NCBI GenBank assembly: GCA_017591395.1
Contig: WEDG01005039.1
Coordinates: 46,001 to 110,000, forward strand
DNA: 64,000 bases
DNA from: Schistocephalus solidus
Lineage: Eukaryota > Platyhelminthes > Cestoda > Diphyllobothriidea > Diphyllobothriidae
Direction of reading: 5' to 3'
Of the stretch, positions 40,230 through 53,700 are shown one piece after another (position 1 is the stretch's first letter; each line of letters opens with the position of its first letter). The position numbers were made by a program, and so were the translations under genes. The notes below the pieces were generated by a model. That model did not search any database. It had not been told where the DNA came from and saw nothing but the letters and a program-made list of their open reading frames with translations.

Positions 40230-43200
40230 AATAAGGCTTACTGGAGTACCGATCCAAGGTGTAGACTTCGCACACTTCTGACCAGAAGACTCTCGATGGT
40301 CTTGAAAGGAGCCAAAAATCTATGGAGGTATTATGTGGAAATGCATGTACTACCTGACCACCGAGGCCAACATTGGGATCTAAAAGAGGGGCTAAAACAA
40401 AAAATATATTTGAGTCCAAACAACCGGGTCGCCCTCCTGGTAAGTCGGTATATAAATGTCAACGTATAAGTTTTTTAGCTCGTGCATCCGGCAAGGGTAC
40501 CTGGGACAGGGGAGAAGCTGACGATTCACGGTGGAGCTGCAGCGTTCAAGAAGTTGTTCATAATAAATTTTAATAGTTATAATGACAAAACTAACGAGTT
40601 ACAAGGCTTGTGTGGAAAATTCGCTGTCAAGAGGGTGACCTCAAATGAGACCAACGTTTGGCGCTAATAGCAACGTGCACAGGGAACCACAAGACAGAGG
40701 AGGCTGGCGGGTGTGATCAGTCAAAAGATAGCACAAATGACGTCACCGGCCATTCTTCATGCAGTCCACGCACACGAAAAAACCACTTAGCGTTCACGGA
40801 AAGAGCGTACCTTGCATCGAAACCCAGTCGGATTGAACACCTGTAAGTTGTGTCGTCTGAGTATTGGAAACTATTATAAAAAGAGCCTTGAACTCCGAGT
40901 CGTTTTGGTGACTCAGACCAGTCAGAGGCTACACTGACGTCGGCACTAGTTAATTGGGCCACAAAAAGAAACCGGTGCAAACATATAGAGTAGAGTTTTA
41001 CGGCGAGTTTTCCCTTGGCAAATACGGCTTATTACTGCTAAACATGAGCAAAATGATTTTGGCGTCTAAATTATGCTGAAGACTGCAAAAATAGATAACG
41101 AAAGTACTCACATCTGGTTAATGGTTCATAGGCGTGTGAGCTTTGAGGCACTTGTGAAGTAAATCATGCAAACCGAGGCATATTTGCCTAGTATTAAAAA
41201 AACATGGCAGTGAAACTGGAGTGAATGAGTAGGACAGGACCCTTAGTGCTTGCGTGACGTTCGTTTTTTCTGGAAAATCACACAATGGTCCGGAAAGCAG
41301 CACATTCAAAATAAACCCACTAGCCTTTCGGTAGCTTCTTCGAATATTTAAATGCGCCAGACTGATAACGACTTTACTGCGTGATAAGCGAGCAGTGATG
41401 GAGTATTCGAAGGAAAAGCTAGTCGCAAAAACATGCAAATGACCTGTACTTCCTGTCGTCCGACCCCACCTATGCAGTAGCTTGCCTCCTGTCTTGGAAA
41501 CAATTGTGACAGATTTGTAGTGGTCGGCAATGCAAAATCGGTAACGTTGCGAAGAATTGGGTGTTTTTAGTGTATACTAGGTCACTTATAGAAGCTTGGA
41601 AGTCGTTCGGCAGCAAAGTTGACGATCCTCATCCGAAAACGCGTTAAAATGGGCAATGTCACAGTCTCGGATAAGTGGATTATTGATTTTCATTCCCAAT
41701 GTGAAAACAAGCTTTCGTAGTTATATAGAATATGTTGCTCTCATTTAGGATTTGCATCAGTAGAGCTAAGTAATTTTCCTTTTAAGATTTTATAAAGCAT
41801 GTAAAATGATGTCAACTGCATTTGCCTATATCTAAAAATGAGGGAAATCTGAAAAGGTAATAGACCACCTACCATCGTTGAGCCCATGCGGAATAATTGG
41901 TTCGATGGTAAGATATCAGTTTTACCAAACTACAGAAGAGTGCGGCTAACGCGATTTTTAAACACAACTACACCATATATCACACGTCACGTGCAAACAA
42001 GGCATAATGATTGTATTGGCTATTTCCTGAGCCATCGTATGACGCAATCAGACTTTCCGAGCAGTCCATGAGAACGCTAAGAAAACTCAGTTATACTTAG
42101 TTCTTTCTCCTGATTTGATCTGGTACATTCAAAATACCAGTTGTCATTCCGCATGGCCCATTCCATACGCGCAGGTGCACTTCGTTAGTAAAATACACGA
42201 GTGAAAAGCACGAGTGCACCCTCAGTAGTCTTGAAATTGTGCGACTTTTTATCTGCGACCAGTTGAATAATGATATGATGTAAACTCAGCAATACCGAAT
42301 GAGAATCGATTAGAATACAGACAGCTCTAACCCAAATTGCGGTACTTGTCTTGCTTGAGAAAACTTACTACACAGTCGCCCAAACAAAAATAATGTTAGT
42401 GGAAGACACTGCATTAGAGGTTGGGCTTTAGACACAGCTATGTGGTAAAATATTGACTAAAGCCACCATGTCTGAGACATTTGCTGGGGCCTATAGGCCA
42501 CGGCAGCTAGCTGAGGCCTGCGCAGTGCCAAGCTTTTCGGGATATACAGATTACAACCCATGACACACTAGTTAATCCTGTGATTTTAATTCGTCTGGAC
42601 CAACTCATTTGGAGACAACTCCCATTAAAAAATCAGGATGTCAAATAAAGCACGCACAATAAATAGCCAATTTGCCCTGAAACTTTTCAACGTAGTAAAA
42701 GTATGTATATATGGTGTACATATACACACATGGCTTTTACAATGACGGAATATTCTAAGCCCAGAAATTAATGTAACGAACTAAAATTTACTTTAAAGGA
42801 AAACCTGTTTTTCAATAAATGTGAACAAATAGCCTGCAATCCCTGCGCTATATTTCCCTATAGTAATCTACAACAGTTATGGTCGAGACATTTCATGAAA
42901 TAGTTAGGTCAGAGTACCTTAAGTGGAACCAAAAGAACGCTGAAATGAGCCCACCACATTAGTTACAGCCAAATCAGACCAAGGCCTGCAGAAAATAAAA
43001 TTATGTATGAAGCTTCGGTACCCAAGCACAAGCTCATTTTGAACGAAGGCAGTGTTTTCTAGCTCCAGTAGAACCAGTTCTGACACTAAACTGGAGCTCG
43101 GGGAGCATATTGTTGTCCCTTTGATCTGCTCATAGGTTTCTCTGGCAAAGGTGAATTGTTTCGCAGTATTCGAACAGCATCATAAGGTGGTCAATTATGA

Positions 43201-43500
43201 GTGGACCCAAACCTCGTTGTATGTCTATTCAAGTCTCTTGCGCAAGACTTCATACGCCATAATTAGTTCAATTGGATCTTCCGACCTCAAAGGTCAATGA
43301 GGAATTGAGGGGCTAATCAAAATCAGGTAGTCTAAATTCATTAGGGTATCTGCAGTTTTGTTTTATATCCACTTTGCCAAAAAATAGGCAAAGCTACCTT
43401 TCGGGACAATGATTGGCCGCAGTGGGATATTTGGCTTATGAATTTTTGACAGATCGTTGAATTAAGCCTCAGCGTTGACAGTTACTGTCTTTCGGCATCA
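40230..43500. other. AT-rich, gene-poor; should hold the missing mL40 5' exon or lie in its first intron
   Basis: No recognisable domain. I looked for a short minus-strand exon with a mitochondrial leader ending in a phase-2 donor and could not single one out. Confidence 0.3.
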
Positions 43501-43789
43501 CTCAATCTCCGTCATCACCTTCTTGCACCAGTTTTCTCTTAGTCTTATCTGCTGATTTGCCATTGCTCTGCCTTGCGAGATATGTCTCAGAAGCCACAGA
43601 GCGCATCCTTGTGGGATTAGGTGTTGTCATTGCATACTTACCCAAAGCTACCATCCGCAGCTGAGTGAGGAAAATCAGAGAACGCTTAAAGCTCTTAGAG
43701 CAATCAAGCATATTTTGTCGCATTCTATGTCTAAAATATCCTTTTGACTTCACAGATCAAACGTAACGCACGCTTAGCTCGCGCATTCA

Positions 43790-44010
43790 TGAACATAAGT
43801 TGGCTGTGTGACGGGCTGATGAATACTCGCAAGTTTCTTTGCCCACCTGGGAAACGGGCCATGAGTTAAACTCCTTTGCCATCAAGGTAATGGCCCAAGC
43901 TGGAAACAAGACGAGTGGAGAATTGATTAAAACCTGCTTCACGGATGAGATCTCAGTCAATTGTAGTATCGATTTTGTGCAAGTGCATAGAGCTATGCGC
44001 ATTCACCTCC
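43790..44010 (+). mobile_element. Penelope-like element C-terminal fragment
   Basis: Translates as WETGHELNSFAIKVMAQAGN, KTSGELIKTCFTDEISVN, DFVQVHRAMRIHL. This is the segment that follows the GIY-YIG nuclease in one PLE lineage (ETGHEFNF...AGNKTGRELIEAW...SVNRFIDL in type). Preceded by KLAV-like residues in the same frame. Only the C-terminus remains. Confidence 0.65.
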
Positions 44011-44167
44011 TGTATTGCGTCCCTGGTCATTGGTTGTCTTGCTCACCGTATAAGTCTTTTCTTTTTTTCCTCTGCTATCTTTTGGCTGAATTCAATATCC
44101 TCGTGTTGACAAAGGAATGTTTGTTTATCAATTTGTGGAATTTACCGTTTATTCCTTCTTTTTTCAG

Positions 44168-44315
44168 TTTTTGTGACAGATTCTGGTATGGCGCAGTCCT
44201 TCAAAAAGTTGACGAATGTGGTATTGACTTTGTGCCTATGCCTATGTCCAAGTTTGGAGACGGGTATGGATGGTTCGCTGGCAAGTCCACAGAGATGAAC
44301 TCAGTGGTGACGGAG
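44168..44315 (+). CDS. Candidate exon of an unrecognised gene
   Basis: 148 nt between a strong acceptor (TTCTTTTTTCAG) and donor ACGGAG|GTTAGT. One nt completes a codon, then 49 codons, ending phase 0. Contains RFWYGAVLQKVDECGIDFVP and SKFGDGYGWFAGKSTEMNSV. Composition and splice sites look like a real exon, but I do not recognise the protein. It lies just after a Penelope fragment in the same frame, which seems accidental since the intervening residues are hydrophobic noise. Confidence 0.4.
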
Positions 44316-44957
44316 GTTAGTTGCGGTGTTGAGGTGTAATATCATCTGGGTTTCAAGACTTAGATTCCTTCCAGTTTGTCAATTCTATTCTAATAAAGCA
44401 TTTTGAAAATAGGGTGGTGCCTATGCGTGGGGCCAACACGTCCTCCACAATCCCTTGATGCAGCTGAAAAAATAGCCCTTTTATTTTTGTTTTCTAGAAT
44501 TTCCTTGCCCATGGTATAGTGATTGGAAGGGCAATAATTTTAATAGTAGAGAGGCAACTTACAGTAGGTTTATATTTCTATATGATTAGAATAATAAAGC
44601 CACACTAACGAAAATAAAATTTCCTTGAAAAGAAACTAGAAGGTGTCATTTACTTTAAAATTAATCTGTCTAAGGGACATTACCTTCTTAACATCAGGCT
44701 TACATTTCGATTTTAAGGAATTAATGTAGTACATCATTATTAGGCGATGAACCGAAACGATTAGGATTGCAGCGTACGATGGACCTTCCCTGAAGCCAGA
44801 GGATAATAAATACAAAATTATACAATTTGGAAAAGAATAAAATTTTCGATAGTAAACGAAATGATTTAGAGGTGCCTTAATATGGTGAGAACAATTAATC
44901 CCACGTCTATTTGTGCTGGTTTGGTGTTGCAAGTGTACACTTTCTACCGCGGAGTTT

Positions 44958-45070
44958 GAGTATGGAAACTACGTGGAGGGTTTGGACTTGATTAGAAATG
45001 TGTATAACAGTGAGCCTTTCATTGAAAGCAATGGCTCCCTGTCAAAATATCATATAGACGATATATGTAG
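44958..45070 (+). CDS. Weak candidate exon
   Basis: Reads EFEYGNYVEGLDLIRNVYNS then EPFIESNGSLSKYHIDD before a stop at 45080-45082. The acidic/aromatic composition looks protein-like in AT-rich surroundings, but the acceptor is poor and there is no clear donor. Could belong with the segments at 44168 or 47936. Confidence 0.2.
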
Positions 45071-45583
45071 CTTCAACTATTAAAACTTTAAACGTATTAT
45101 ATATTTATTTATATTTGAATTGTTACAGTCAATACTCTTGATACTGCAATTAATGTAAGGTAATATTTGCATATTTCTAGTCATTAAATTTCAAGAAAGG
45201 TAAGAAAATACCAAACATTATTAATCACAATAAAAATTAAGGGTTTTCATTTTTATCATGTTTACCGACATTTCGATATTGTTAATACACGAGGTCAAGG
45301 TCAAGGTGCGCTGCTTGTGTTTGAAAGCTAAGCAAAAATTCAAAGTTTTTCGGATTTTCACATCCCAAACTTAAATTTTTACCAGCTTTTTGGATTAAAC
45401 TTTGATTTTTAAAACTCTATCACCTGCTTATACCTGTGGTGCTCATCATATCATACAGGCGGGAGCATTTAAGTCACTTTATTGAGGGAATTATGCTTTC
45501 GCCCTTGAGCTCCCTATTTACAGTCAAAAATGATAAAAGAATAAACGTTAACAGCAATAACTCTGCCAAATGAAAACATAAGG

Positions 45584-47460
45584 TCATCGATATGTGTGAG
45601 TCAGGCATAAGCTGCCACTACTGACACAAGCTTCATTAAATGTACAATAGTTTCTCAGCAAATGAGTATCCAGTTTAAATTTAAATGAATCAAAAGTTTC
45701 TGAAAAGACCACCACATCAGGGAGTCCGTTCCACGCACCAAGGACCCTCTGCGAAAAGGCATTCTGACGGACGTCCGTGTGGACCAATTTCCTCTGCAGT
45801 TTAAAGGGATGACCCCGCAGATGTTCCGTCTCAGCCAATTCGAAGAAGTCAGCAAATTCTAGGGCACACTCGCGGCCTCTGTTAATCCGGTAGGTTTGGA
45901 TGAGGTCACGGCGTAGTTGCCTGTAATTGAGACGAAAAAAAAACAAGTTCCCTTAGTCTGGTTTCGTAAGGCAGATGACAAAGGTTCTTGACCATCTTCG
46001 TAGTCTCGCCTGTACTCGTTCGAGCTTTAGATAATCCTTCTTATACCACGGACGCCAGGCCTGGACGGCATATTCCAAAGGAGATCGAACTAATGCTCCG
46101 TAGGTTTTTTGGAATAGTTCCTTATCAATCTGCACAAATCCACGTCTGAGCGCAAATAAAACTTGTGTTGTGCGTTTAGCTGCCTTTAAACACTGTGAAG
46201 ATGGTTGGAGTAAGGAGTTTATTAGAACACCGATTTCCTGCTCTTCCTCAACAATCGAAATTGGCTGCACATTGAGAAGTTATTGGTAGGAATCATCTGT
46301 CTTAGTGGTCTTTCTGATACAGAGTCTTAGGACCAGTAACTTCCCAACGTTAAAATTTAAGAGCCAATGAGCAGACCAGCTGCTTAGATGGCTGAGACTC
46401 TCTTGAAATGCATGCCTATCGGCATCAGATCTGATGACCCTCCACAATTTAACATCGTCTGCAAACATGACGGCGCTGCAGCCCAGGTCCTCAATGCAGT
46501 CGTTGATATAGACTTAGAAGAGTAATGGTCCTAAGACGGAGCCTTGGGGGACACCACTTAGAAACAGAGTAGGTGTTGACTTCGAGGAATCGATGCACAC
46601 AGTTTGAAATCTTGCTGTAAGAAAATCTGCAATCCATGTCAGCAGCATCCCTCTTATTATATTTCAGATAATTTATAGATTAGACGTTTGTGTGGGACAC
46701 TGTCAAACGCCTTCTTGAAATCAGTGTAGATGACGTCAACCCTACCAACTTCATCCAAATGCGCGAGTCCATTGCTCTGTCGAGAGCAATAACCTGAAAA
46801 GACAAGAGCGATTCTGTCTGAAGCCATGCTGGAGCTCTGAGAGCAATCGGTTTTCGTCAATGAACTTCATGGTCGCCTTCTTAATTATCGATTCCATTAT
46901 TTTAACGAAAATGGAGGTTAGGCTGACAGGCTGATAATTGTTGACATTAGATCGAGCCCCACTCTTGTATATGGGGTATATATTTGCTGCCTTCCATTCC
47001 AATGGCAGTTTTCCATATTCAAAGGACGAATTGAATATATGCACTAGTAGTTTGAAGATTTCACTGGCCAGTTCTTTCAAGAACTCTGCCGGTAAATCGT
47101 CCGGACCAGATGACTTGGCTTCTTTGAGATTTTGCAGTTCTCGTTCCACGAGAGGTTCCGAGAAGAGTATATATTCAAGCACTGGACCGATGTCTATAAC
47201 ACCACTGTTGTCGTGGTCAAACTGAAGTTCCAGTTCTTTAGTGAATACCGAGGCTAAGAACCGACCCAAGTGCTCGGCTTTCTCGCAACTTTCAACGATT
47301 TCAACACCATTGCCATCCATAAAAACTGCGACTGGGTCCTTGTTTTCAATAGACTATTGATATAATGGAATAGAATTTTACGTTTATTTTCAGCCTGTTG
47401 AATAATTCTTGATTCATAGCCTAGCGTTAACGTTTTCACCCGACACAGACTCATTAGTAG
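45584..47460 (-). mobile_element. CR1-like non-LTR retrotransposon (RT domain), decayed
   Basis: Minus-strand order: KAEHLGRFLASVFTKE, SSGPDDLPAEFLKELASEIF, PLEWKAANIYPIYKSGARS, NNYQPVSLTSIFVKIMESII, ELQHGFRQNRSCL, IYTDFKKAFDSVPHKRLIYK (motif A), GVPQGSVLGPLLF followed by a stop, then MFADDVKLWR (motif C, FADD intact), LSSWSAHWLLNFNVGK, RSPLEYAVQAWRPWYKKDYL, and C-terminal LRRDLIQTYRINRG. An in-frame stop and frameshifts make it inactive. Motif order is that of CR1/jockey-type LINEs. Confidence 0.85.
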
Positions 47461-47935
47461 TCAGGAGGATTTGTTATACTAAGACATTTTCTCAAGCACG
47501 TTTAAAGGTTCAAAGTTGAAATTGTGGAAAAACAATTTGTGGCAGAAAATCATTTGCCTGATTTTTCCTAAGTTTGAACAAATTAAAGCCTCCTCCTAGC
47601 AAAAATGAGATCGAAAATCTCAGCTCGTTGCAAGCTTTCCGCCACTGAACCGAAGCTTTGGTTGTTTGCATCTAGTAGTCACAGAAGTGCTATGCATATT
47701 CAAGAAGTTGTTAAAGCTAAGCAGCTTGATCTCTCTTCTTTAAATAATTGTAATGCTTTTCTGTTTAAGTTTGGATCAGTTCTCTCTATATATTCTATAC
47801 ATATTCGACGGTGACATCTCCACTATTCCCTCTCAGGTGTGTCAGCGTCTGAACTTTCTCATCCATTTGATTGCCAGTGTAACATTAGACCGACAGAAAA
47901 GAAATTATAATTTTCTTTTAAATTTTTTTCGCTAG

Positions 47936-48020
47936 ACACAGGACCTATTGACGTTGCCATAGACTTTCTGTACTCGTGCGGCTTCAACTACGAAAAAGAG
48001 GATGACAAACGCCTATCCTC
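47936..48020 (+). CDS. Weak candidate exon after a strong acceptor
   Basis: A long pyrimidine tract and GCTAG precede 47936. Then TGPIDVAIDFLYSCGFNYEK and EDDKRLSS are read before a stop at about 48043-48045. No good donor precedes that stop. Not recognised; may be part of the decayed LINE that follows. Confidence 0.22.
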
Positions 48021-48379
48021 ACGTTGCAAAACCCCCTTTATTTAGTCACCCTTTGTTCACCAATCGAGGTGGTTTCCATCTTCGCACAACGAGGTCACAT
48101 TTCTCGTTATCCAGAAAATGCAAAATGTTTCCTTTTTCGGGATCATACACCGATGGAGCGAAGGAATATGTCTCCCCTCTCGCATAGGTCTTCGGCCTCT
48201 GTCTATTATCCATAAGTCTTGTCATGGCTATGCAAAACCCAACGAGATAGTATAGCGATCTCCTCTGGTGCCCAGTTCAAAACCCCCTTAACTTCGCCTC
48301 CCAATTTTCTTCCAACAAATCCATTAACGCCTTCTTCCCCGTGAATAGGAGAAGTTTTTAAACACAATTTATTTTTCAA

Positions 48380-50720
48380 ACATGTATCAATTAGTCAGCT
48401 CAGTGACTAGAAATGTGAGTATTTTAGATTTAATTTTTACTAATTGCGTCCATCCTTTGCTTATGAATTTCCATCAAAGCTTTTTACAAGTGATTACACA
48501 TTAATTTATTGTTGTATTCCAGTCACCTCCTCTGTAAGGCCAGAAATAAAACGTACCTATTTTGACTTTGCTCATGTTATCGAAGAACTATTAAACAATT
48601 TTACAAGGATTCTTGATTGTCCGAGCTTTTTTCAAATAATCATTCAAGTAAGTTTCACGAGGCCTCACAGGAGGCCTCCTCAAGCTCATTCCACAAAAGA
48701 CCATTATATCAAATGCTACTTCTTCCACGGTGTCACATGATCTTCAAAATCGTTTTAAAAAATTACGAAAGCAGCTTAAGGATTTGTCCATAAGTTCGTT
48801 ATCGGTCAACATTAGGCTTGAACAAATATTTGAATTAGCTTCAAAAATGAGGATCGTGCGAAATAGGCGTAGGGAGACTCTAGCAATTATCGATGATAAC
48901 ACTTCTAAATCTGTTGCTTAAATGTTCCACCTCCGTTCTTTCGCTAAATCTCACAAAATCATTCAGCCCTTACATGATTGCAATAATAATTCCATCGCAG
49001 AGGATTTGGACAAAGAAGAATTGTTAAATACCTTATTTGCCAAAGATTTTACCTTTGAAACCAATCCCATCCCGTCGATCACCCCGACGTCTCATGAGTT
49101 GCTCACATACATTGATTTCGTTCCTACAAATATACAGAAATAGGTAAGCTAACTTGACCAATCCCACTCAGTTGGAGTCAAAAACATCCCAAATAAACTT
49201 ATTGAACAGCTAAGGGATTTTTCCCCTTTTCTAAACAAAGTGTTCTCAGTTTTACTTGAGAATGTTTTCTTTCCGGATTATTGGAAAAAAACTCTATTAT
49301 TATTATTTCACTCTCTAACTCTGGCTAACGCTCGGATGTTCACAATTATTGCGTTGTTCATAAAACCATTTCTTTTGTTAAGCTCTTTGAAAAACTAATC
49401 GTCGTACAAATTAAAGATTTTTACATAACCAACTAACTTCCTAGCTCTCCTCACCATGGCTTCCTTCCCGATCGCTTTTATGAAACATGTCACCTGTCTT
49501 TTCTTAATCTATTAACAGCTCTTCGAAATGAATTATCTTTCTCTGGTCGTTATCTATTTTGATCTTAGCAAGGCCTTCAATAAACCGCCTCATAGGAGAC
49601 AAATAGTTAAGTTAGAAGCTTAAGGACTTCGTAATCCCCTTACCGATTTCATTACATCATATCTTAATTATTGTAAACAAAAGGTCTGACTTGGGTCCTT
49701 ATTTTCAGCTAAGACCCCTATTTTAAGCCTTGTCCTTCATTGCACCGTTCTAGGCCCTCTTTTGTTTTTGCTTTACATTTATGATATTTTATCAGCAGTT
49801 AAACACTCTCATTCTTTTATTTATGCGGACAACCTTAAATGCGTATATTCCTTCTCTAGATCTTCGACACAACGACGCTTAAAAGAAATCCATGCAGGCT
49901 TGCTTGCTCTTTCCGCGTGGAGCTCAACCTGGCAAACGGAATTCTCACCTTCTATGAGCCGTTACATGTGCTTCGGGCTTGACAGACTACCACAACCAGT
50001 TATTTTTACGGCACCCCTATGACTGAATGTTCCATCATCAAGGACGTAGGTTTAAGCTTCAATAATTTAGAATTACGGCCAAAGCTGCCCAGAATTTGGC
50101 TTTATCTCTTATAACTTCTATCTTCCGGAAATTAAGACTTTATCAAATGTTTGTCCTTCCCATTCTTGAAAATAGCTGCCCATTTTTTGGTTTAATGACC
50201 GAGTGTAGCCGTTCCAAAATTGAGAAGGTCCAAAGACATTTTATTAGGAAACTTTGACCTCCGACCCTTTCAACCACCTGGTACTCGCATATGTGCCAGC
50301 TAACTAACCTAAAAATTCTATGGTTTCGGAGACAGGAACCTGATTTCTGCCTCCTTTATCGCCCAAATAATAGTTCAAATATTCCCCGAATTCCAACCCT
50401 AACCCCCGTTAGTCGTCCGTACTACCTACGTTCCTCTTCACTGATTATACAGCCTCCTATATCCTTCACATCTGAACGCTCTCTGTTGTGTGCTTCCGTG
50501 TATTGATTTCTTTGGAATAACCTGCCAATCGATATATGATTATCAAATAACCTGGCTAATTTTATGCGAAGATGGCACATTTATCTTAACACTGATTAAA
50601 TTAACCTTTTATTTTCCTCTTCCTTTCCGAGCAGCTTTCCCCATAACCCCGAGAAAGAACCATTGGGAATTTAGAATACTATCTCCAACTTATATTTTCC
50701 ATGCATCGTTTTCCCACGAA
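48380..50720 (+). mobile_element. Second non-LTR retrotransposon, plus strand, heavily decayed
   Basis: Many frames with stops: DLQNRFKKLRKQLKDLSISS (48730), LNTLFAKDFTFETNPIPSIT (49030), VGVKNIPNKLIEQLRDFSPF (49170), YFDLSKAFNKPPHRRQ (49555, motif A), LGPLLFLLYIYDIL (49750) and SFIYADNLKCVYSF (motif C, YADD to YADN). The C-terminal region continues to about 50690 (LRLYQMFVLPILENSCPFFG). Dead copy of a CR1/jockey-like lineage different from the one at 45.6-47.5 kb. Confidence 0.75.
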
Positions 50721-50729
50721 CTATGATGT

Positions 50730-53700
50730 CTTCATAACCCAGGCCTCCGTAAAATGATCTCCAAACAATTATGTCATATTGCGCGCTCGTATTGAAGCAC
50801 GTCCATTTCGAATGCTGATACCCATTATTAGAATTACAATCTGAATACTGAGTTGTGCAGGCCTCAGATTCGTTATCGATTCTCATACCAACTAGCACCC
50901 CTGAGCGCATTATTTTAATCTCTTTTTACACAAATATAGAATCTCCCATTATCCTTCCGTACTACGCTCAGAAGCAACCCACCGTGCTGCTTCATATGCC
51001 CTCGTGTTGCAGTGTCACGGTGTTGACGCTACTCGGACTGTTGACTATCCTTCCGGGCTCCTTCGTCGGTGGTCTGAAAAAAAGCAAGGATAGTATCGTG
51101 GTTGCTTCTCTGACAATTCTACCATGTCCTTCGCGATCTCAACGATCCTCTCCACGTTCGACCCTTAGCGTACGGATGATGACTGCGAAGGTTTCCCCTG
51201 TCTAGCATCCTTGACGGTTTCGCTTATAGCCAGTCGATACGCATTGGGATCATACCTGCGTTGCTGAAATGTAGCTTCTGTCGTCAAATGATTTATCCCA
51301 CGATGAGGAGCGTTTTGAAAATTAATACGCTCGCATCAGCATGTTGGTCCTACCAAACACGTATGTTTTTCACCCTGGAGTGACAGATTTTTCTCCTTAA
51401 AATCAAAAAAACCCCATTTAAGATATGCCTCTTCCATTAAAATGCCCAAGGAGTTTTTTCTCTGCCTGCTCTTTTAATTTTTATGTCAATTGTCATCGCC
51501 AATAGCTGACATTCTATTCAAACTTAGCTGTACATGACTTCGCACTCGCTTCAATTGATTTTTATCCAATGACACTGCCCTTCCGAGTACTCAAATAAAA
51601 AATCTATCTAACTAGTTTCACAATGATGGGCAACGAGACCCATTTTCTTGAGTACGCATGGGGTAAATAGAAAGGCTAAAATATTCTGAAAAAGGACAAA
51701 GTTCAAGTATTCAAAGACACAGAACCGGAGGACTCTTAATATCCAAAAAACTTGAATTTGGTAATATCAAGGAGGAAAGCCTTGGCTAGTATAAGAGTGA
51801 GTATTATGGGAGATGTTGCAATAAAAAGGTGTTAATAAATAAATAAATAAAAAAAAAAAAATAAATTGAACGTATTCAAATACCACTTAATATACTTACG
51901 ATGTTATTATAAGCATGCAAAACAAAAAACTAGCGCAAAAATTACATTGATTCTGTTGAGGATAGGCGAAGTTCACCATAGTAGATTGGCGACGCAAAAA
52001 GAGAATATAAGTGCTTTTGCTGTTAATAGGTTTCTTAAGCGTTTGTTTAGGATCAGACTAGGCTGTGGAGACAACGAAACGTTCGTAGTGTAGTTCAAGT
52101 TTTTATAGAACAGTAAGCGGAATTCCTAGTTCAAGAACGAGAAGTGCTCGCTTAATATGAACTACACAGGTCCTTAGACATTAAGCGTGAACTTATAAAA
52201 GAATCAAAAGTAGTTTGCGAACAACAAAAATCGTCAAAGTGTGGTTGAAGCGGAAAGGATACGACGGATTTTCATTTAATATTGCTTGGTGAAATTTCTT
52301 GTTCAATAGTATTATTACAGACTATTCGGTGTTTGGATAAGATAACGTGAATTTCTTTAAGAAGGGAAGTGATATTCCTCGTTTAATTGAGCTATGATCG
52401 TGAGAAATGAATAGTTTTTACTCCTAAAACTGATTTTCATTAAATAATGCTTGGTGAAATTTCATCTTATTACAGATTATTCGGTATTTGGATGGGAGAA
52501 AGATAATTTATTCAAGAAGAGGGATGGACTTCTTCTTTTGCATTATAATCTGATCATGGTAAATGAATAGTTTTCATTCCCACTCAATCAGAGACGTGCC
52601 AAGTTCTACTAACAAGCTATTCTGTACTCAAATGTACGGAGAACTGTTTAAACTATTGATGACTTAATTCCCGAGACGGATGACTATACTCATCAAAATA
52701 ATCACATGACACGTATAGTTTCTACAAGGCAATAATTTGGCTATAGGCAACTATAGAATTTGCAAATGGCGCCCAGGTGGCTTTAGTAAATACTAGGCAG
52801 CAGCAATTACACACTATGGCATAAAAAATGCTGACAAAAAGAAATAGCGTTTTTTTCTATATTAAGATGCTAGCTTTCCAGCAAATATGAATTTCATTGG
52901 GCTTGGATTCCTTCTGTTGTTTCTGCATTGATCATATCTCATAGAACCTTGTTCTGAAAAACGTGAACTTTCCACACGAAGATGAATCTAAGCCAATTTA
53001 TTTACAACTAGGCTTTTCAGAAATTAGCAGAATCCCATGGGCATTACTTTTTGCGAGGAATGGGAGGATATTAGTGAACAGCAGATAGTCCCATTCTGGG
53101 TACTAAAATGAAAGTATCTATTTATTTATTTGCTCAGTTTCAATCCCTTCCAATTATTCGAACGTGTATGTGATCTCCTCTGGTCTACCAGTAATCAAAG
53201 AGAATCCAATTAAGCTCAGTTATTCCGCATTAGTATAACAGAAATTCAAGGTTTAACCAAATTTTCTTTACATTTTTCAACTCTTTTCTCTATGTTATAT
53301 TTTGTTAAGAGGGGAACAGAGTTTAAACTCAAAATTCGCTGGGAACTGATAAATTTCCTATACATTTTTTTAGCACAAAATGTTAATAATTCTGCCACCC
53401 TACACTTCTGGAGTTGTAATCACTGCTATTAAAAATTGGAAGTTAGGGGATACGTCATCTTTTAGAAATCTTCGCCTCCCAAATAGCCAGCTGTCGAAGG
53501 AGTTGACAACTAGAGCTAATGAATGATAAAAAACTCCTAGGTCTATCATTTTCTTTCGAAGCAGCGTTGTACCAAATATGCGTTTTAAAATGTTACACAC
53601 TTTTTGACAGATTCAACACGTAGGCGCCTGCTGTTCTAAGATAATACTGCAAAGTTTGCATTCATGAGTGTTGGGAAAAACTTCAATGAAGCGTAAGGTA

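Noticed and set aside
43502..43753. 83-codon minus-strand open frame (TPNPTRMRSVASETY...) as a gene
   Set aside because: Composition is protein-like, but there is no recognised family, no clear splice sites and no neighbouring exon to pair with.
43839..44339. A single 166-residue protein on the + strand
   Set aside because: Its start is a Penelope-like tail, the middle is hydrophobic intron-like sequence with a pyrimidine tract and splice acceptor, and only 44168-44315 looks like an exon.
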